Shown piece by piece: positions 1 through 8,331 of a DNA stretch of 64,000 nt. Position 1 is the stretch's first letter, and each line of letters opens with the position of its first letter. The notes below the pieces were generated by a model, which was not told where the DNA came from, did not search any database, and worked only from the letters and a program-made list of their open reading frames with translations. The position numbers were made by a program, and so were the translations under genes. Source of the DNA: Magnetovibrio sp. (lineage in GTDB: Bacteria > Pseudomonadota > Alphaproteobacteria > Rhodospirillales > Casp-alpha2); contig PBKU01000038.1 in NCBI GenBank assembly GCA_002722175.1, positions 1-64,000 on the forward strand, in the 5' to 3' direction.

Positions 1-360
1 ACTAGAAATATTTTTGGTTGGCAACGCCCATGCTATTTGCTTGGCGAGGGATATGCCAAATCATTTGAGGAACTTATTAAAGAAACCAACTGGGAATCAT
101 ATGGCACAGGGAACTACGAAAAATGTGCAGACTGCATGGTTCATTGTGGCTATGAACCAACTGCCGTCGCGGATACAATTGCACACCCTATTAAAGCCTT
201 AAAAGTCGCTCTCTTTGGAATCGACACCGAAAAGCCTCTTGCGCCTGAAGTCCCTTTAAATAATCAGCGTCCAGCAGAGTTTGTATTTGAAAACCTAGTA
301 AAAACCCTTAGTGAGCAGAAAGACCGCGTTGAGGAAAATATCAAAAGCGACGCGGCATAA
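1..360 (+). CDS. hpnH: HpnH, adenosylhopane synthase (radical SAM), C-terminal fragment
   Basis: The 5' part lies outside the window; about 119 C-terminal residues are visible, in frame from base 1 to TAA at 358-360. They contain WQRPCYLLGEGY and the cysteine-rich KCADCMVHCGYE segment, followed by HPIKALKVALFG, which I recognise as the C-terminal end of HpnH. HpnH joins a 5'-deoxyadenosyl group to diploptene to give adenosylhopane, the first step to extended C35 hopanoids. The CxxC radical-SAM core is not visible because it is upstream. It runs convergently with the other hopanoid genes (hpnG ends 23 bases away), so it is transcribed separately from them. Identification is firm from the tail and the context. 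Confidence 0.93.
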   Translation, partial: TRNIFGWQRPCYLLGEGYAKSFEELIKETNWESYGTGNYEKCADCMVHCGYEPTAVADTIAHPIKALKVALFGIDTEKPLAPEVPLNNQRPAEFVFENLVKTLSEQKDRVEENIKSDAA

Positions 361-386
361 TAATACCACTAGAAAAAGGGTATTAT
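360..386. terminator. Inverted repeat between convergent hpnH and hpnG
   Basis: ATAATACC (360-367) and GGTATTAT (379-386) form a perfect 8-bp stem around an 11-base loop. It overlaps the last base of the hpnH stop and the hpnG stop codon. Its position between convergent genes suits a bidirectional terminator, but the stem is AT-rich and no clear U-run follows, so termination is inferred. Confidence 0.35.
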
Positions 387-1078
387 ATAACAGTTCTTCC
401 TAGATTAGGCCCCAGGTGAATAACCGCATTTTTAAGAACTGATCTGGCTTGAGCACTTCCAGACTTTAAAGCATATAGATTTGGCCAATCTTTTAAATTC
501 TTAAATGCCTGTAAAATTAATAAACTGTATTTTATTACCCCGTTCTCAGAAACAGAACTAAGAACCCAGGGCGGTATCCTCATGTCACTAGTATCACAAA
601 TAACGCGCAGCACTGCAAATGGAAGTCCAGCCTCTTCTGCTGCCCTGGCAACAAGGTGGCTTTCCATATCTACAAAACCCCCTGCCATATCATTAAAAAG
701 CGCTTTCTTCTCACGTGGTTCCCCAACCATAGTTTCTGCTCCGATACACGTCCATTCTCCTACAGAAAAGGAGGTTTCAAGCTTCCCTAAAAGAGCCCTC
801 CGCCAATCTGGGTCGGCCTCAAAGCTACGTTTATCAGTGCTGCATATTACCTTATCGGCAATCATCAAATCACCAATTTCTGCCCCCGGCCTTAATCCAC
901 CTGCTATGCCGAAACTAAGTAAACTATCGCAACCTAATAAAATCAATTCTTTGATTGCTTTTGTTGAATCGGGCCCTCGCGTTCCAAGACAACGAATAAT
1001 TGGTGGGTCTTTGGCGCCACGAAATATATCAAACAAATCCGCTTCAAATTCAAGACCGGTCAATACTCCAACTGGCAT
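383..1078 (-). CDS. hpnG: HpnG, adenosylhopane nucleoside phosphorylase family
   Basis: A 231-residue protein of the MTA/SAH nucleosidase fold. HpnG removes adenine from adenosylhopane to give ribosylhopane (or its phosphate), the step after HpnH. Visible family motifs are the phosphate/ribose loop FGIAGGL (56-62), DMES (137-140), which normally holds the ribose-binding Glu, and CDTSD (161-165), where the first Asp is the expected general acid for adenine. Start: an in-frame TTG lies two codons upstream (1084), but the ATG at 1078 gives MPVGVLTGLEFE, typical of the family, so it is chosen. The SHC stop lies 6 bases upstream, so the two are co-transcribed. It is the last gene of the minus-strand hopanoid operon. 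Confidence 0.9.
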   Translation of the reverse strand: MPVGVLTGLEFEADLFDIFRGAKDPPIIRCLGTRGPDSTKAIKELILLGCDSLLSFGIAGGLRPGAEIGDLMIADKVICSTDKRSFEADPDWRRALLGKLETSFSVGEWTCIGAETMVGEPREKKALFNDMAGGFVDMESHLVARAAEEAGLPFAVLRVICDTSDMRIPPWVLSSVSENGVIKYSLLILQAFKNLKDWPNLYALKSGSAQARSVLKNAVIHLGPNLGRTVI

Positions 1079-1084
1079 GGTCAA

Positions 1085-3016
1085 TTATATACCAAATTGA
1101 GGGCGCTTATTGTTAACCCTTTTTAAGTTAACGTATCGGGCTAATGCCCATAAAGGAAAATATGCGCTATAGCCGTGGTATGAGAGATAAAAAACTTTTG
1201 GAAACCCCACAGCATTATAATATTTCTCATCCCACTTTCCCCCTTCACGAGAAGCCCCCATCAAATAATTTATTCCTTTTTTTACTTCTATGCTATCAAT
1301 GCTTCCTCCAGCCATAAGGCCTAAAACTGCCCACGAAGTATGTGATGGAGTAGACATTTGAACTTCTTCCTTGTGATCCTCCCAGTAACTTGCACAATCC
1401 TCTCCCCAACCTCCATCAGGACGTTGGCGCTTCTTTAACCAATCCACCGCCCGCTGAATATAAGGTTGGTTAACGTCCTCTCCTATTGCATTAAGCGCAC
1501 ATAAGACTGACCAAGTCCCATAAATATAGTTTGTTCCCCAACGACCAAACCATGAACCATCACTCTCCTGCTCACGCTTAATGAATTTGATAACTCTATC
1601 TACGGCTTCATGTGTAAGAGAATAATTTAGCTGTGCCAACATGCCCAAACAACGAGCACTAACATCCACTGTTGGGGGGTCTAACAACGCTCCATGGTCT
1701 GCAAAAGGTATATGCAATAAGTGATAATGTTCATTATTTACATCGAATGCCCCCCAACCTCCATTCACGCTTTGCATTCCAAGAATCCATTCAACAGCTC
1801 TTTCAATAGATTTTTTATATTTTTCTGGGTTTGCCCTATGGAGAGCCATCACTACAACGGCCGTATCATCCACATCAGGGTAGTGATCATTTTTGTACTG
1901 GAATGCCCACCCTCCTGGTCTAAGATCTGGGAGGTTGACTGCCCAATCCCCCTTTACATCAAGAATTTGTCGATCTACCAACCAGTCACCGGTTTTTTCT
2001 AGCTCTTTGCTGTCCCCTCCTAACCCGGACTCTAGAAGTGCATGAAAGCCGAGGCCAGTATCCCAGACCGGGGAAAGACATGGTTGACAATAACTTTTTT
2101 CACCCTTTTCAACAATTAGTTGATCAATAGACCGACGTACCATTCTTCTTTCAACATTATCAGGACTATAACCTAAAGAATCTAAAACCATTAAAGAGTT
2201 ACTCATGGCTGGAAATATGGCTCCTAATCCATGTTCTCCATTAAGCCTTTCTTTTATAAATGCAATGCCCCTCTCAATACCTTTTTGCTCAGCACGCTTA
2301 GGAAAAACCGGCTCAAATTTCCGTACTACTTTATCCATAGCTAGAAATAATTGACCAAATCGGTGTCCAGTAGGATTTGAAATATAATTTTTTTCCTGAT
2401 CTGGCGGGACGGTAAATAACTCAAGGATATTTATTCCATTTGGATTCCTTGCTACTGGCTTAAGTGCATATAGAATCAGAAGCGGAACCATAACGGCACG
2501 CGACCAATAAGAAACCTTATCAATATGAAAAGGCGCCCATTTTGGAAGCAAGAGCGCTTCTGGACGCATCACAGGAACTGCCCTCCATGGCAACTGGCCA
2601 AATAATGCGAGCGCAATCCTAGTAAAGACATTTGTACGAGCCGCCCCGCCTCTATCAAGAATCGCCTTACAAGCTCTTAGCATATGTGGCGCTTCTTGAT
2701 CCTCACCAGCTAGTTTAAGTGCAAAATATGCCTTCACTGACACTGAAATATTAAAATCACCACCATAATAGAGAGGCCACCCATGGTGATTTTTGTCCTG
2801 ACTGCTGCGCAAGTAAGAAGCTAGATTCCTTTCTAACTCACAATTAATTTCACCCAGAAAATGATTTAAAAAAATATATTCAGATGGAATTGTTGCGTCA
2901 GCCTCAAGTTCAAACGCCCAGTGTCCATCTTCTTTCTGCTTTGTTAAAAACCATTCGCAGCATTCCTCAATTGTCTGCTCGATTTCATCAAAGTTTTCAG
3001 CTTCTAAAGTTTCCAT
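1085..3016 (-). CDS. shc: Squalene-hopene cyclase
   Basis: A 643-residue cyclase that converts squalene to hopene/hopanol. It carries the catalytic acid motif DVDDTA at about 381-386, the position expected from the Alicyclobacillus enzyme (D374-x-D376-D377). QW-type repeats such as DGSWFGRWGTNYIYGTW and RPDGGWGED lie in the C-terminal half and GHWAFELEADATIPSEY is at the N-terminus, so length and architecture are normal for a monotopic inner-membrane SHC. An in-frame GTG directly precedes the ATG at 3016; I use the ATG because there is no clear Shine-Dalgarno to separate them. It lies between hpnE and hpnG in one operon, about 97 bases after hpnE. Confidence 0.95.
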   Translation of the reverse strand: METLEAENFDEIEQTIEECCEWFLTKQKEDGHWAFELEADATIPSEYIFLNHFLGEINCELERNLASYLRSSQDKNHHGWPLYYGGDFNISVSVKAYFALKLAGEDQEAPHMLRACKAILDRGGAARTNVFTRIALALFGQLPWRAVPVMRPEALLLPKWAPFHIDKVSYWSRAVMVPLLILYALKPVARNPNGINILELFTVPPDQEKNYISNPTGHRFGQLFLAMDKVVRKFEPVFPKRAEQKGIERGIAFIKERLNGEHGLGAIFPAMSNSLMVLDSLGYSPDNVERRMVRRSIDQLIVEKGEKSYCQPCLSPVWDTGLGFHALLESGLGGDSKELEKTGDWLVDRQILDVKGDWAVNLPDLRPGGWAFQYKNDHYPDVDDTAVVVMALHRANPEKYKKSIERAVEWILGMQSVNGGWGAFDVNNEHYHLLHIPFADHGALLDPPTVDVSARCLGMLAQLNYSLTHEAVDRVIKFIKREQESDGSWFGRWGTNYIYGTWSVLCALNAIGEDVNQPYIQRAVDWLKKRQRPDGGWGEDCASYWEDHKEEVQMSTPSHTSWAVLGLMAGGSIDSIEVKKGINYLMGASREGGKWDEKYYNAVGFPKVFYLSYHGYSAYFPLWALARYVNLKRVNNKRPQFGI

Positions 3017-3112
3017 CACCAGTAGTCTTAGTTATTTTTTCTCAATCATCCCAGAATAAAAGCGCTTACAGCTCGGTTTTGTCAGAAAATTTTTAATATA
3101 TCAAGGGGTTAA

Positions 3113-4357
3113 CTATACGTGAAGAAGCTCTGCAGCCAATCTTCCGGAACGCAACGCTCCCTCGATTGTCGCCGGCAAGCCAGTTGCTGTCCAATCACCT
3201 GCTAAAATCACATTTTCCCACTGGGTTTTAGCCTTTGGGCGTAACAAGATCTGTTCCGGGGTCTGTGAAAAAGTAGCATGTTTCTCTTTGATAACTCGGT
3301 TAGCCGGCATAGAAACATTAAAAAGATCTAAAACTTGAGTAACATCCGCCCAAAGCATTTCTGCTAGATGGTTAGAGCTTTTTAACGCCAAATCATCAGC
3401 ACCACTAACTGTGACTGAAACTACTTCATTTCTAGTAAACAACCAGTGGGCTGTCCCACCAACTACTCCAACTAATCCTTTTTTTTTAGGCATCTCGCCT
3501 AGTTTAAAATGGGCATTGACTATGCTGTGAAAACGACTGGGTGTTTTTAAATCTGGAACCAAACCTGAAGCTATTTTAGGTGGGACAGACAGTATCACAT
3601 TATCCCCAGATTTTAATTCGATTTGTTGACTGCCAAATAATAATTTTTCTGCCCTATCCTCCAAAAACTTTATCCCCCGGAGCCTGGCGTTATAAAAAAC
3701 CATAACCCCATTTTTTTCTAGATAAGAAAGAGCAGGGTCAACAAAAGTTTGACTTAAACTATCACGTGCAACTAAAGGTCTACAATAGTCGGCTCCTTTG
3801 CATAGCGTTTGAGAAATGACGTCCCACAGCAATGAAGCAGCTGCTTCATTCGCAGGGGTGTTTAGTATCGATACAGTTAATGGCTCCCAGAATGACCTAA
3901 AAAATGCACTTCCATCATCAAGAACATCCCCCACACTATCTGTTGCCTTGGCATTACGTAATTTATACGTCTTCAAATAATCAATAGGGCTACTTTTTGG
4001 CACTCTTCTTTGTGGTGAAAAAATCCACCAGGGAAAATAGCCTTTACTGATATCTACAACCCATCGACGGCGTTCTTCCAGATCAACAAATGGGAAAACA
4101 GCTGCACCTGGCCCGGTCAAGGTTCTTTCGCTGCCAACACGACCGACAAATGTTAACACATCGGTATTTCCACTTAGCATCAAGTGGCTTCCGTTATCAA
4201 TACGGCACCCTACACTTGGTTCAAAAAACGATCGACAACGGCCCCCAGCGTGACGGGATGATTCATAAACTATTACTTTGTGTCCTTTAGCAGCTAGTGC
4301 TGTAGCAGCTGATAGTCCCGCAATCCCAGCACCAACAATATGTGAAACACCAGCCAT
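3113..4357 (-). CDS. hpnE: HpnE, hydroxysqualene dehydroxylase (FAD amine oxidase family)
   Basis: A 414-residue flavoprotein with the N-terminal dinucleotide fold VGAGIAGLSAATALAAKGH, then ESSRHAGGRCRS (FAD ribityl contact), and a C-terminal FAD segment around ILAGDWTATGLPATIEGALRSG. HpnE reduces hydroxysqualene to squalene in the HpnCDE route. The reading frame extends 14 codons upstream into hpnD, but the ATG at 4357 sits one base after the hpnD stop and gives MAGVSHIVGAGIAGL, the usual N-terminus, so that start is preferred. Its place directly after hpnD is the standard order. I see no missing motif. Confidence 0.93.
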   Translation of the reverse strand: MAGVSHIVGAGIAGLSAATALAAKGHKVIVYESSRHAGGRCRSFFEPSVGCRIDNGSHLMLSGNTDVLTFVGRVGSERTLTGPGAAVFPFVDLEERRRWVVDISKGYFPWWIFSPQRRVPKSSPIDYLKTYKLRNAKATDSVGDVLDDGSAFFRSFWEPLTVSILNTPANEAAASLLWDVISQTLCKGADYCRPLVARDSLSQTFVDPALSYLEKNGVMVFYNARLRGIKFLEDRAEKLLFGSQQIELKSGDNVILSVPPKIASGLVPDLKTPSRFHSIVNAHFKLGEMPKKKGLVGVVGGTAHWLFTRNEVVSVTVSGADDLALKSSNHLAEMLWADVTQVLDLFNVSMPANRVIKEKHATFSQTPEQILLRPKAKTQWENVILAGDWTATGLPATIEGALRSGRLAAELLHV

Positions 4358-4358
4358 T

Positions 4359-5237
4359 CTAAAATATTCCATGCCGGCATGCGAGCCAGCATTTATCAAT
4401 AGGAGATAACTTAACCGGTTTTGGCATACTACCCCAACCCCTAGACTTTATCTTTTCAAATAACGCAGCATAAACCTCCATCATCATCTTGGCAGGACGC
4501 GCCTTAACAGGGTCACATATCTTAATTATGGCACGAGCATTCAAAAATCGGCGCGCGACAATCCCAGAAAGAACTTCACAAACCTCTGGTAAATTCTCAT
4601 GGTTGATGATCACAGATAAATCTTCACTTTCTATACCGTATGCAAACAATAAGTCCTGAGGAATATATAAACGGTTGCGGTCAGCGTCTTCTTTTATGTC
4701 ACGCAGAATATTTGTAAGCTGGAGGGCTTGGCCTTGTTCAGAAGCCAGACGGTCACCCACTTCTGTATCCAGGCCAAAGATACGAATCGATAGACGCCCC
4801 ACTGCTGAAGCAACCAAATCACAGTAACGAGTTAATTCCTCAATATTTTTGATGCGCAACCTATCAACAGAATCTACCTCCATACCTTCAATAATCGAAT
4901 AAAAATCCTGCTTTCTTAAGTTAAACTGGTCTATTGGGAGGTATAATGCCTGTGAAATTGGATGTCTTGGTCGACCTGCATATAGGCGTACTAATTCTCC
5001 ACGCCAAATTGCCAAACGAGCCTGACGTTCTCCAGGATCTTCATCAGCATCAGCAATATCGTCGACTTCTCGGCAAAAAGCATAAACAGCAAACATTGCC
5101 TCACGCTTAGGTTTTGGCAAACGGCGCATGCTCCAATAAAATGATGTGCTTGCTTGCTTTACTACTCTTTGGACATAAACAGTTGGGTTATCCCAGTTAT
5201 TTGTTCCAGAAGCTTGAGGTTCAATTTCACTGCTCAT
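4359..5237 (-). CDS. hpnD: HpnD, presqualene diphosphate synthase
   Basis: A 292-residue all-helical trans-isoprenyl diphosphate synthase of the squalene/phytoene synthase family. The two Asp-rich Mg2+-diphosphate motifs are intact: VDDIADADED (DDxxD at 59-63) and LTNILRDIKEDADR (Asp 180, 184, 186), followed by the typical NRLYIPQDLL. HpnD condenses two farnesyl diphosphates to presqualene diphosphate, the substrate of HpnC. The ATG at 5237 is the only good start. It is preceded by a 107-base gap from hpnB that contains a strong palindrome (5265-5284). Confidence 0.93.
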   Translation of the reverse strand: MSSEIEPQASGTNNWDNPTVYVQRVVKQASTSFYWSMRRLPKPKREAMFAVYAFCREVDDIADADEDPGERQARLAIWRGELVRLYAGRPRHPISQALYLPIDQFNLRKQDFYSIIEGMEVDSVDRLRIKNIEELTRYCDLVASAVGRLSIRIFGLDTEVGDRLASEQGQALQLTNILRDIKEDADRNRLYIPQDLLFAYGIESEDLSVIINHENLPEVCEVLSGIVARRFLNARAIIKICDPVKARPAKMMMEVYAALFEKIKSRGWGSMPKPVKLSPIDKCWLACRHGIF

Positions 5238-5264
5238 TACTTCAACCTAGATCACAAGTGAAGA

Positions 5265-5284
5265 AGGGAAGTGCACACTTCCCT
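5265..5284. repeat. Perfect palindrome in the hpnB-hpnD gap
   Basis: AGGGAAGTG and CACTTCCCT are exact inverted copies separated by CA. In RNA read on the minus strand this gives an 8-bp stem with a tight 4-base loop, ending 28 bases before the hpnD ATG. No U-run follows. It could be an mRNA processing or attenuation element inside the hopanoid operon, or a protein-binding site; the sequence does not decide. Confidence 0.5.
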
Positions 5285-5344
5285 ATACAAAAACTTTCTT
5301 TGCCATAAAAAAATTTACAACAAGTTTTTCCTCTTCTAACTACC

Positions 5345-6490
5345 TTAATAACTCCGCCCCTTCCAAGAATTTCCTTGGTCCAGCCAATACTTAAAAGCTG
5401 AGTCTACCGTCATTGCTGTAAACATCAATCCAGAAAGCACTATAGAAGGCGCCCAGAAAATAGAGGCATTATAATATCTCAGCGTTGGAAAATACAGGAT
5501 ACACATAAGACACCACGTCACCCCACCCAGGCATGATAACTTCCAATCAAACAACCAGCCGAAGATCAACGCAATAGGTGGCACCATATAAAGTAAAAGC
5601 ATACCAAGAACTGTACCAATGAGATTAACTACTGAAAAATTTAGCTGGATAAAAGCTGATCGCGCAACCATCGACCAAAAATCAGCAAGCCGATCATAAC
5701 GTCGCAAACTTCGCGTATCATCCGTTGCTAGGCCCAACCAAATAGCCCCACTTTGTTTTACTTGCCTCGCAAGTGCACAGTCGTCAATCAAAGAGGTGCG
5801 TATGCTCATAGGAATATCAGCAGAAGCAATCGTATCGCGATGGACTAAGATACAACCGCCAGCCGCAGCTGCTTCTTTACGCCCTGGTGTGTTTACGAGC
5901 GAAAATGGATACAATTTCTGAAAGTAAAATATAAATGCCGGAACAAGCAATTTTTCCCAAGAGGACTTATAGCGAAGGCGCACCATGAGTGACACTAAAC
6001 GGATGTTTTCAGTTTCCGCTTTGGAAACCAACCGGGATAGATTATCCCAATCATGCGCTATATCAGCGTCAGTTAGTAACACATAGACTGCATCAGGCGC
6101 ATGTTTTGAAAGTTCATCAATCCCTTGTTTTATCGCCCACATTTTGCCGGTCCATTTTGGAGGCAGCGGTTTGCCATTAATCACTACAACCTTTTCCGAA
6201 TGACCATTTAGTTCTGCTGCAGCGTTTGCAACCTGAACTGTGTCATCTGAGCTTTCATCATCGACAACTATTATTGAAAACTTCCCGGAATATCTCTGAT
6301 TAACAAGAGATGTAAGTGCCTCACCAATATATTTTTCCTCGTTTCTCGCAGGGATAATAGCAACAATTGACGGTGCACTTTTTATTTGAACATAGCCCTC
6401 TGGCAAGCAAATATTTGCTCGCCAAAACTGACCCCTGGCGACTAAAAAAACAAGCCATACCAATAAACTCGTCAAAACGACTAAAAACAT
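5345..6490 (-). CDS. hpnB: HpnB, hopanoid-associated family 2 glycosyltransferase
   Basis: A 381-residue membrane glycosyltransferase. An N-terminal membrane segment (residues 1-20) is followed by a GT-A domain: IIPARNEEKYIGEAL, VVDDESSDDT (about 76-84), the metal-binding LLTDADI (Asp 140, Asp 142), DDCALARQVK and a QLNFS segment. Several C-terminal membrane helices follow (LIGTVLGMLLLYMVPPIALIF and beyond). Its exact acceptor is unproven in the family; a sugar transfer to hopanoid or another lipid is assumed from gene neighbourhood. ATG at 6490. It lies between hpnC and hpnD, whereas hpnC-D-E are normally contiguous. Confidence 0.88.
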   Translation of the reverse strand: MFLVVLTSLLVWLVFLVARGQFWRANICLPEGYVQIKSAPSIVAIIPARNEEKYIGEALTSLVNQRYSGKFSIIVVDDESSDDTVQVANAAAELNGHSEKVVVINGKPLPPKWTGKMWAIKQGIDELSKHAPDAVYVLLTDADIAHDWDNLSRLVSKAETENIRLVSLMVRLRYKSSWEKLLVPAFIFYFQKLYPFSLVNTPGRKEAAAAGGCILVHRDTIASADIPMSIRTSLIDDCALARQVKQSGAIWLGLATDDTRSLRRYDRLADFWSMVARSAFIQLNFSVVNLIGTVLGMLLLYMVPPIALIFGWLFDWKLSCLGGVTWCLMCILYFPTLRYYNASIFWAPSIVLSGLMFTAMTVDSAFKYWLDQGNSWKGRSY

Positions 6491-6518
6491 TCAATAATAG
6501 CCAATTAGCTAACGCTGG

Positions 6519-7373
6519 TTATTGGAAAAATCCAGATATTGCACCAATACTAACACAAGAAAAATACTCTGATTTATTCAATTCAACACGTCTGACAAGT
6601 GGATCATCTTTACGGAGCTTTTGAATTAATCGATCAGCAATCCTTATAATCGCACCTGATTCCATTGACAGCCTGAGGTCATTAAGACCTGAAGGTAGTT
6701 TTCGCGCCTCTTGCATCAAGTCTTCAGTTGCATCAAGGAGACGAAAAACAACACGCCTCAGACCTGGAATGCTGTAATTCTTAGATAATACTTCAAAGGA
6801 AATTCTTTCTGCAGCCATCCAATCCAAAGGCAGATAGACCCGGTTCAACTTATTAAAATCGTCCTGGCAGTCCTGAATATGGTTAATTACCTGTAAAGCT
6901 TTGCACAATGCATCTGATGGCCCGTACCCGTCTTTAGAACCGCCATGCAAATCAAGAAGATAACGTCCAACTGGCGCTGCTGATAAACTGCAATAGGACA
7001 TTAGGTCGTCCCAATTTTTGTAACGCAGTTTTATTGCATCCTGCTTAAAAGCAGAGATCAAATCGACACAATATTTTGGCTGTATCTGGCATTCTTTAAG
7101 GCTTTCACGCATCAGATGCCCAGTTTCAAATAATGGATTATTTTTTTCAGTTCCAATTATTGCTTTTTCAAATCCATCAAGGCGGTGGACTTTCTCATTT
7201 GGATCTAAGTTGGGATTATCAGCTATATCATCAATAGTCCGAGCAAATTTATAAAAAATTGCAACATGTGGGCGTAGAGTTGCTGGCAGCAGAAAAGAGC
7301 CAACAGGAAAATTTTCGTACCCAGAATTTTTCCCAGATGGGGTCTCGATAGAATGCGAAATACGGCCTTTCAC
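6519..7373 (-). CDS. hpnC: HpnC, hydroxysqualene synthase
   Basis: A 284-residue partner of HpnD in the squalene/phytoene synthase superfamily; it converts presqualene diphosphate to hydroxysqualene. The HpnC-specific N-terminus ETPSGKNSGYENFPVGS is present, as are both Asp-rich motifs: TIDDIADNP (48-52) and HIQDCQDDFNKLNRVYLP (Asp 168, 171, 172). The start is GTG at 7373, overlapping the hpnM stop as GTGA, which indicates translational coupling. No better ATG precedes the conserved ENFPVGS block. A 28-base gap leads into hpnB. Confidence 0.92.
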   Translation of the reverse strand: MKGRISHSIETPSGKNSGYENFPVGSFLLPATLRPHVAIFYKFARTIDDIADNPNLDPNEKVHRLDGFEKAIIGTEKNNPLFETGHLMRESLKECQIQPKYCVDLISAFKQDAIKLRYKNWDDLMSYCSLSAAPVGRYLLDLHGGSKDGYGPSDALCKALQVINHIQDCQDDFNKLNRVYLPLDWMAAERISFEVLSKNYSIPGLRRVVFRLLDATEDLMQEARKLPSGLNDLRLSMESGAIIRIADRLIQKLRKDDPLVRRVELNKSEYFSCVSIGAISGFFQ

Positions 7374-7987
7374 TCCCGGTCAGCTGAGGCTAAACGTTGA
7401 CGCAATTCTATGAGGAGAGCATCAATATCACCATCATTTTTCCGCATAACAGAGGCAAACTCAGCGCGTTGAGTTTTAGCCATACTCACCCCCTCCACCA
7501 AAATATCCACTATCTTATATTTACCCTCGCTAGCGCGAATTCGCCAATCGACACTTAAGGGCTTTGCCGCATCAGTGCGGCTAAGTTTGGAAAAAACAAG
7601 AGCATCTACCTTGTTTACGACTTCAGTCTTAACAATATTAATTGTTTCTCCAGAATGCCCTTCAAATCTATGTGCATAAGTAGCAATCATAAGTTCCTCA
7701 AACAATTCAAGGTACTTCTCTTGTTGCTCTTTAGTCGCTTTTCGCCAGGTGCGACCAAGGACCCATTTAGCAACCCCCCGAAATGCAATATAGCGATGCA
7801 TTATGTCTCTAAAACGTTTCTCTCGTTCAGCCTTCTCCATCTTTCCTGATAACGATGTAAACGCTTCTTCGGCCATAGTCTGAACAAACGATTGCGCTCC
7901 GGAAGCAAAATCACTGGCCCCCCAAGCGGTACTAGCAAAAAGACTAATTGCTAAAAATTTGAACAAAACACTGCGTCTGAAAACCAT
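7370..7987 (-). CDS. hpnM: HpnM, periplasmic MlaC/Ttg2D-like protein
   Basis: A 205-residue protein of the toluene-tolerance/MlaC family, whose members carry lipids across the periplasm; the hopanoid-linked version is named HpnM. It has a signal peptide (MVFRRSVLFKFLAISLFAS, probable cleavage after TAWG) and the family core with RYIAFRGVAKWVLGRTWRKAT, EELMIATYAHRFEGH and a C-terminal VDILVEGVSMAKTQRAEFASVM. The frame extends upstream to a GTG at 8056, but the ATG at 7987 is preceded by a strong GGAGG at ideal spacing and begins the signal peptide, so it is chosen. It is the first gene of the operon. Its usual partner, the RND-like HpnN, is not adjacent. Confidence 0.9.
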   Translation of the reverse strand: MVFRRSVLFKFLAISLFASTAWGASDFASGAQSFVQTMAEEAFTSLSGKMEKAEREKRFRDIMHRYIAFRGVAKWVLGRTWRKATKEQQEKYLELFEELMIATYAHRFEGHSGETINIVKTEVVNKVDALVFSKLSRTDAAKPLSVDWRIRASEGKYKIVDILVEGVSMAKTQRAEFASVMRKNDGDIDALLIELRQRLASADRE

Positions 7988-8064
7988 AAAGCCTCCGTAA
8001 TTAAGATTTTTGCATGGATTGATCTCTGGTAGAAAAGCTCCTAACAAAACGAGCACTAGGTTTT

Positions 8065-8090
8065 ATTATATATACTGATCCCCTAATCAA
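8065..8090 (-). promoter_or_regulatory. Candidate promoter of the hpnM operon
   Basis: On the minus strand TTGATT (8090-8085) is followed by a perfect TATAAT (8070-8065), about 80 bases before the hpnM ATG. The 14-base spacer is short for sigma-70, so either the -35 is not the real one or the promoter is weak. Confidence 0.3.
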
Positions 8091-8140
8091 TATTTTTTTT
8101 CAATGAACCCTTAATCCAATACTTTTCCTAAAGATGAATA

Positions 8141-8168
8141 GAACAAGAAAATATGAACAAGAAAATAT
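8141..8168. repeat. 14-bp tandem direct repeat, two copies
   Basis: GAACAAGAAAATAT occurs twice head to tail with no mismatch and no spacer (8141-8154 and 8155-8168). Function unknown; it may be a recent slippage duplication. Confidence 0.7.
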
Positions 8169-8331
8169 ATTAGACATTGACAACGCGCGCTTTCCCAGAC
8201 GCCGCTAGACATGGGTAGCGGTCTTATCGGTCGATATTCTCGACTTCTGCACAACACGTCAACCCTTTAGATCTTTCTTAACCCCAAAACTACCCCTAAA
8301 ACGCCTTTATTTTTTTACTTTAATTTTCGTA

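Larger units (their letters stand above)
7988..8331. other. Gene-free leader region upstream of the hopanoid operon
   Basis: This 344-base stretch has no open frame of note. It holds a possible minus-strand promoter (TTGATT at 8085-8090 and TATAAT at 8065-8070, with a 14-base spacer shorter than ideal), a perfect 14-bp tandem duplication (8141-8168), and two short inverted repeats: CCGCTA/TAGCGG (8202-8221) and GTCGA/TCGAC (8230-8244). The hairpins lie on the dadA side and may end that transcript. Confidence 0.5.

Noticed and set aside
582-1100. 172-codon + strand frame over hpnG
   Set aside because: hpnG motifs on the minus strand are clear; the + strand translation resembles nothing.
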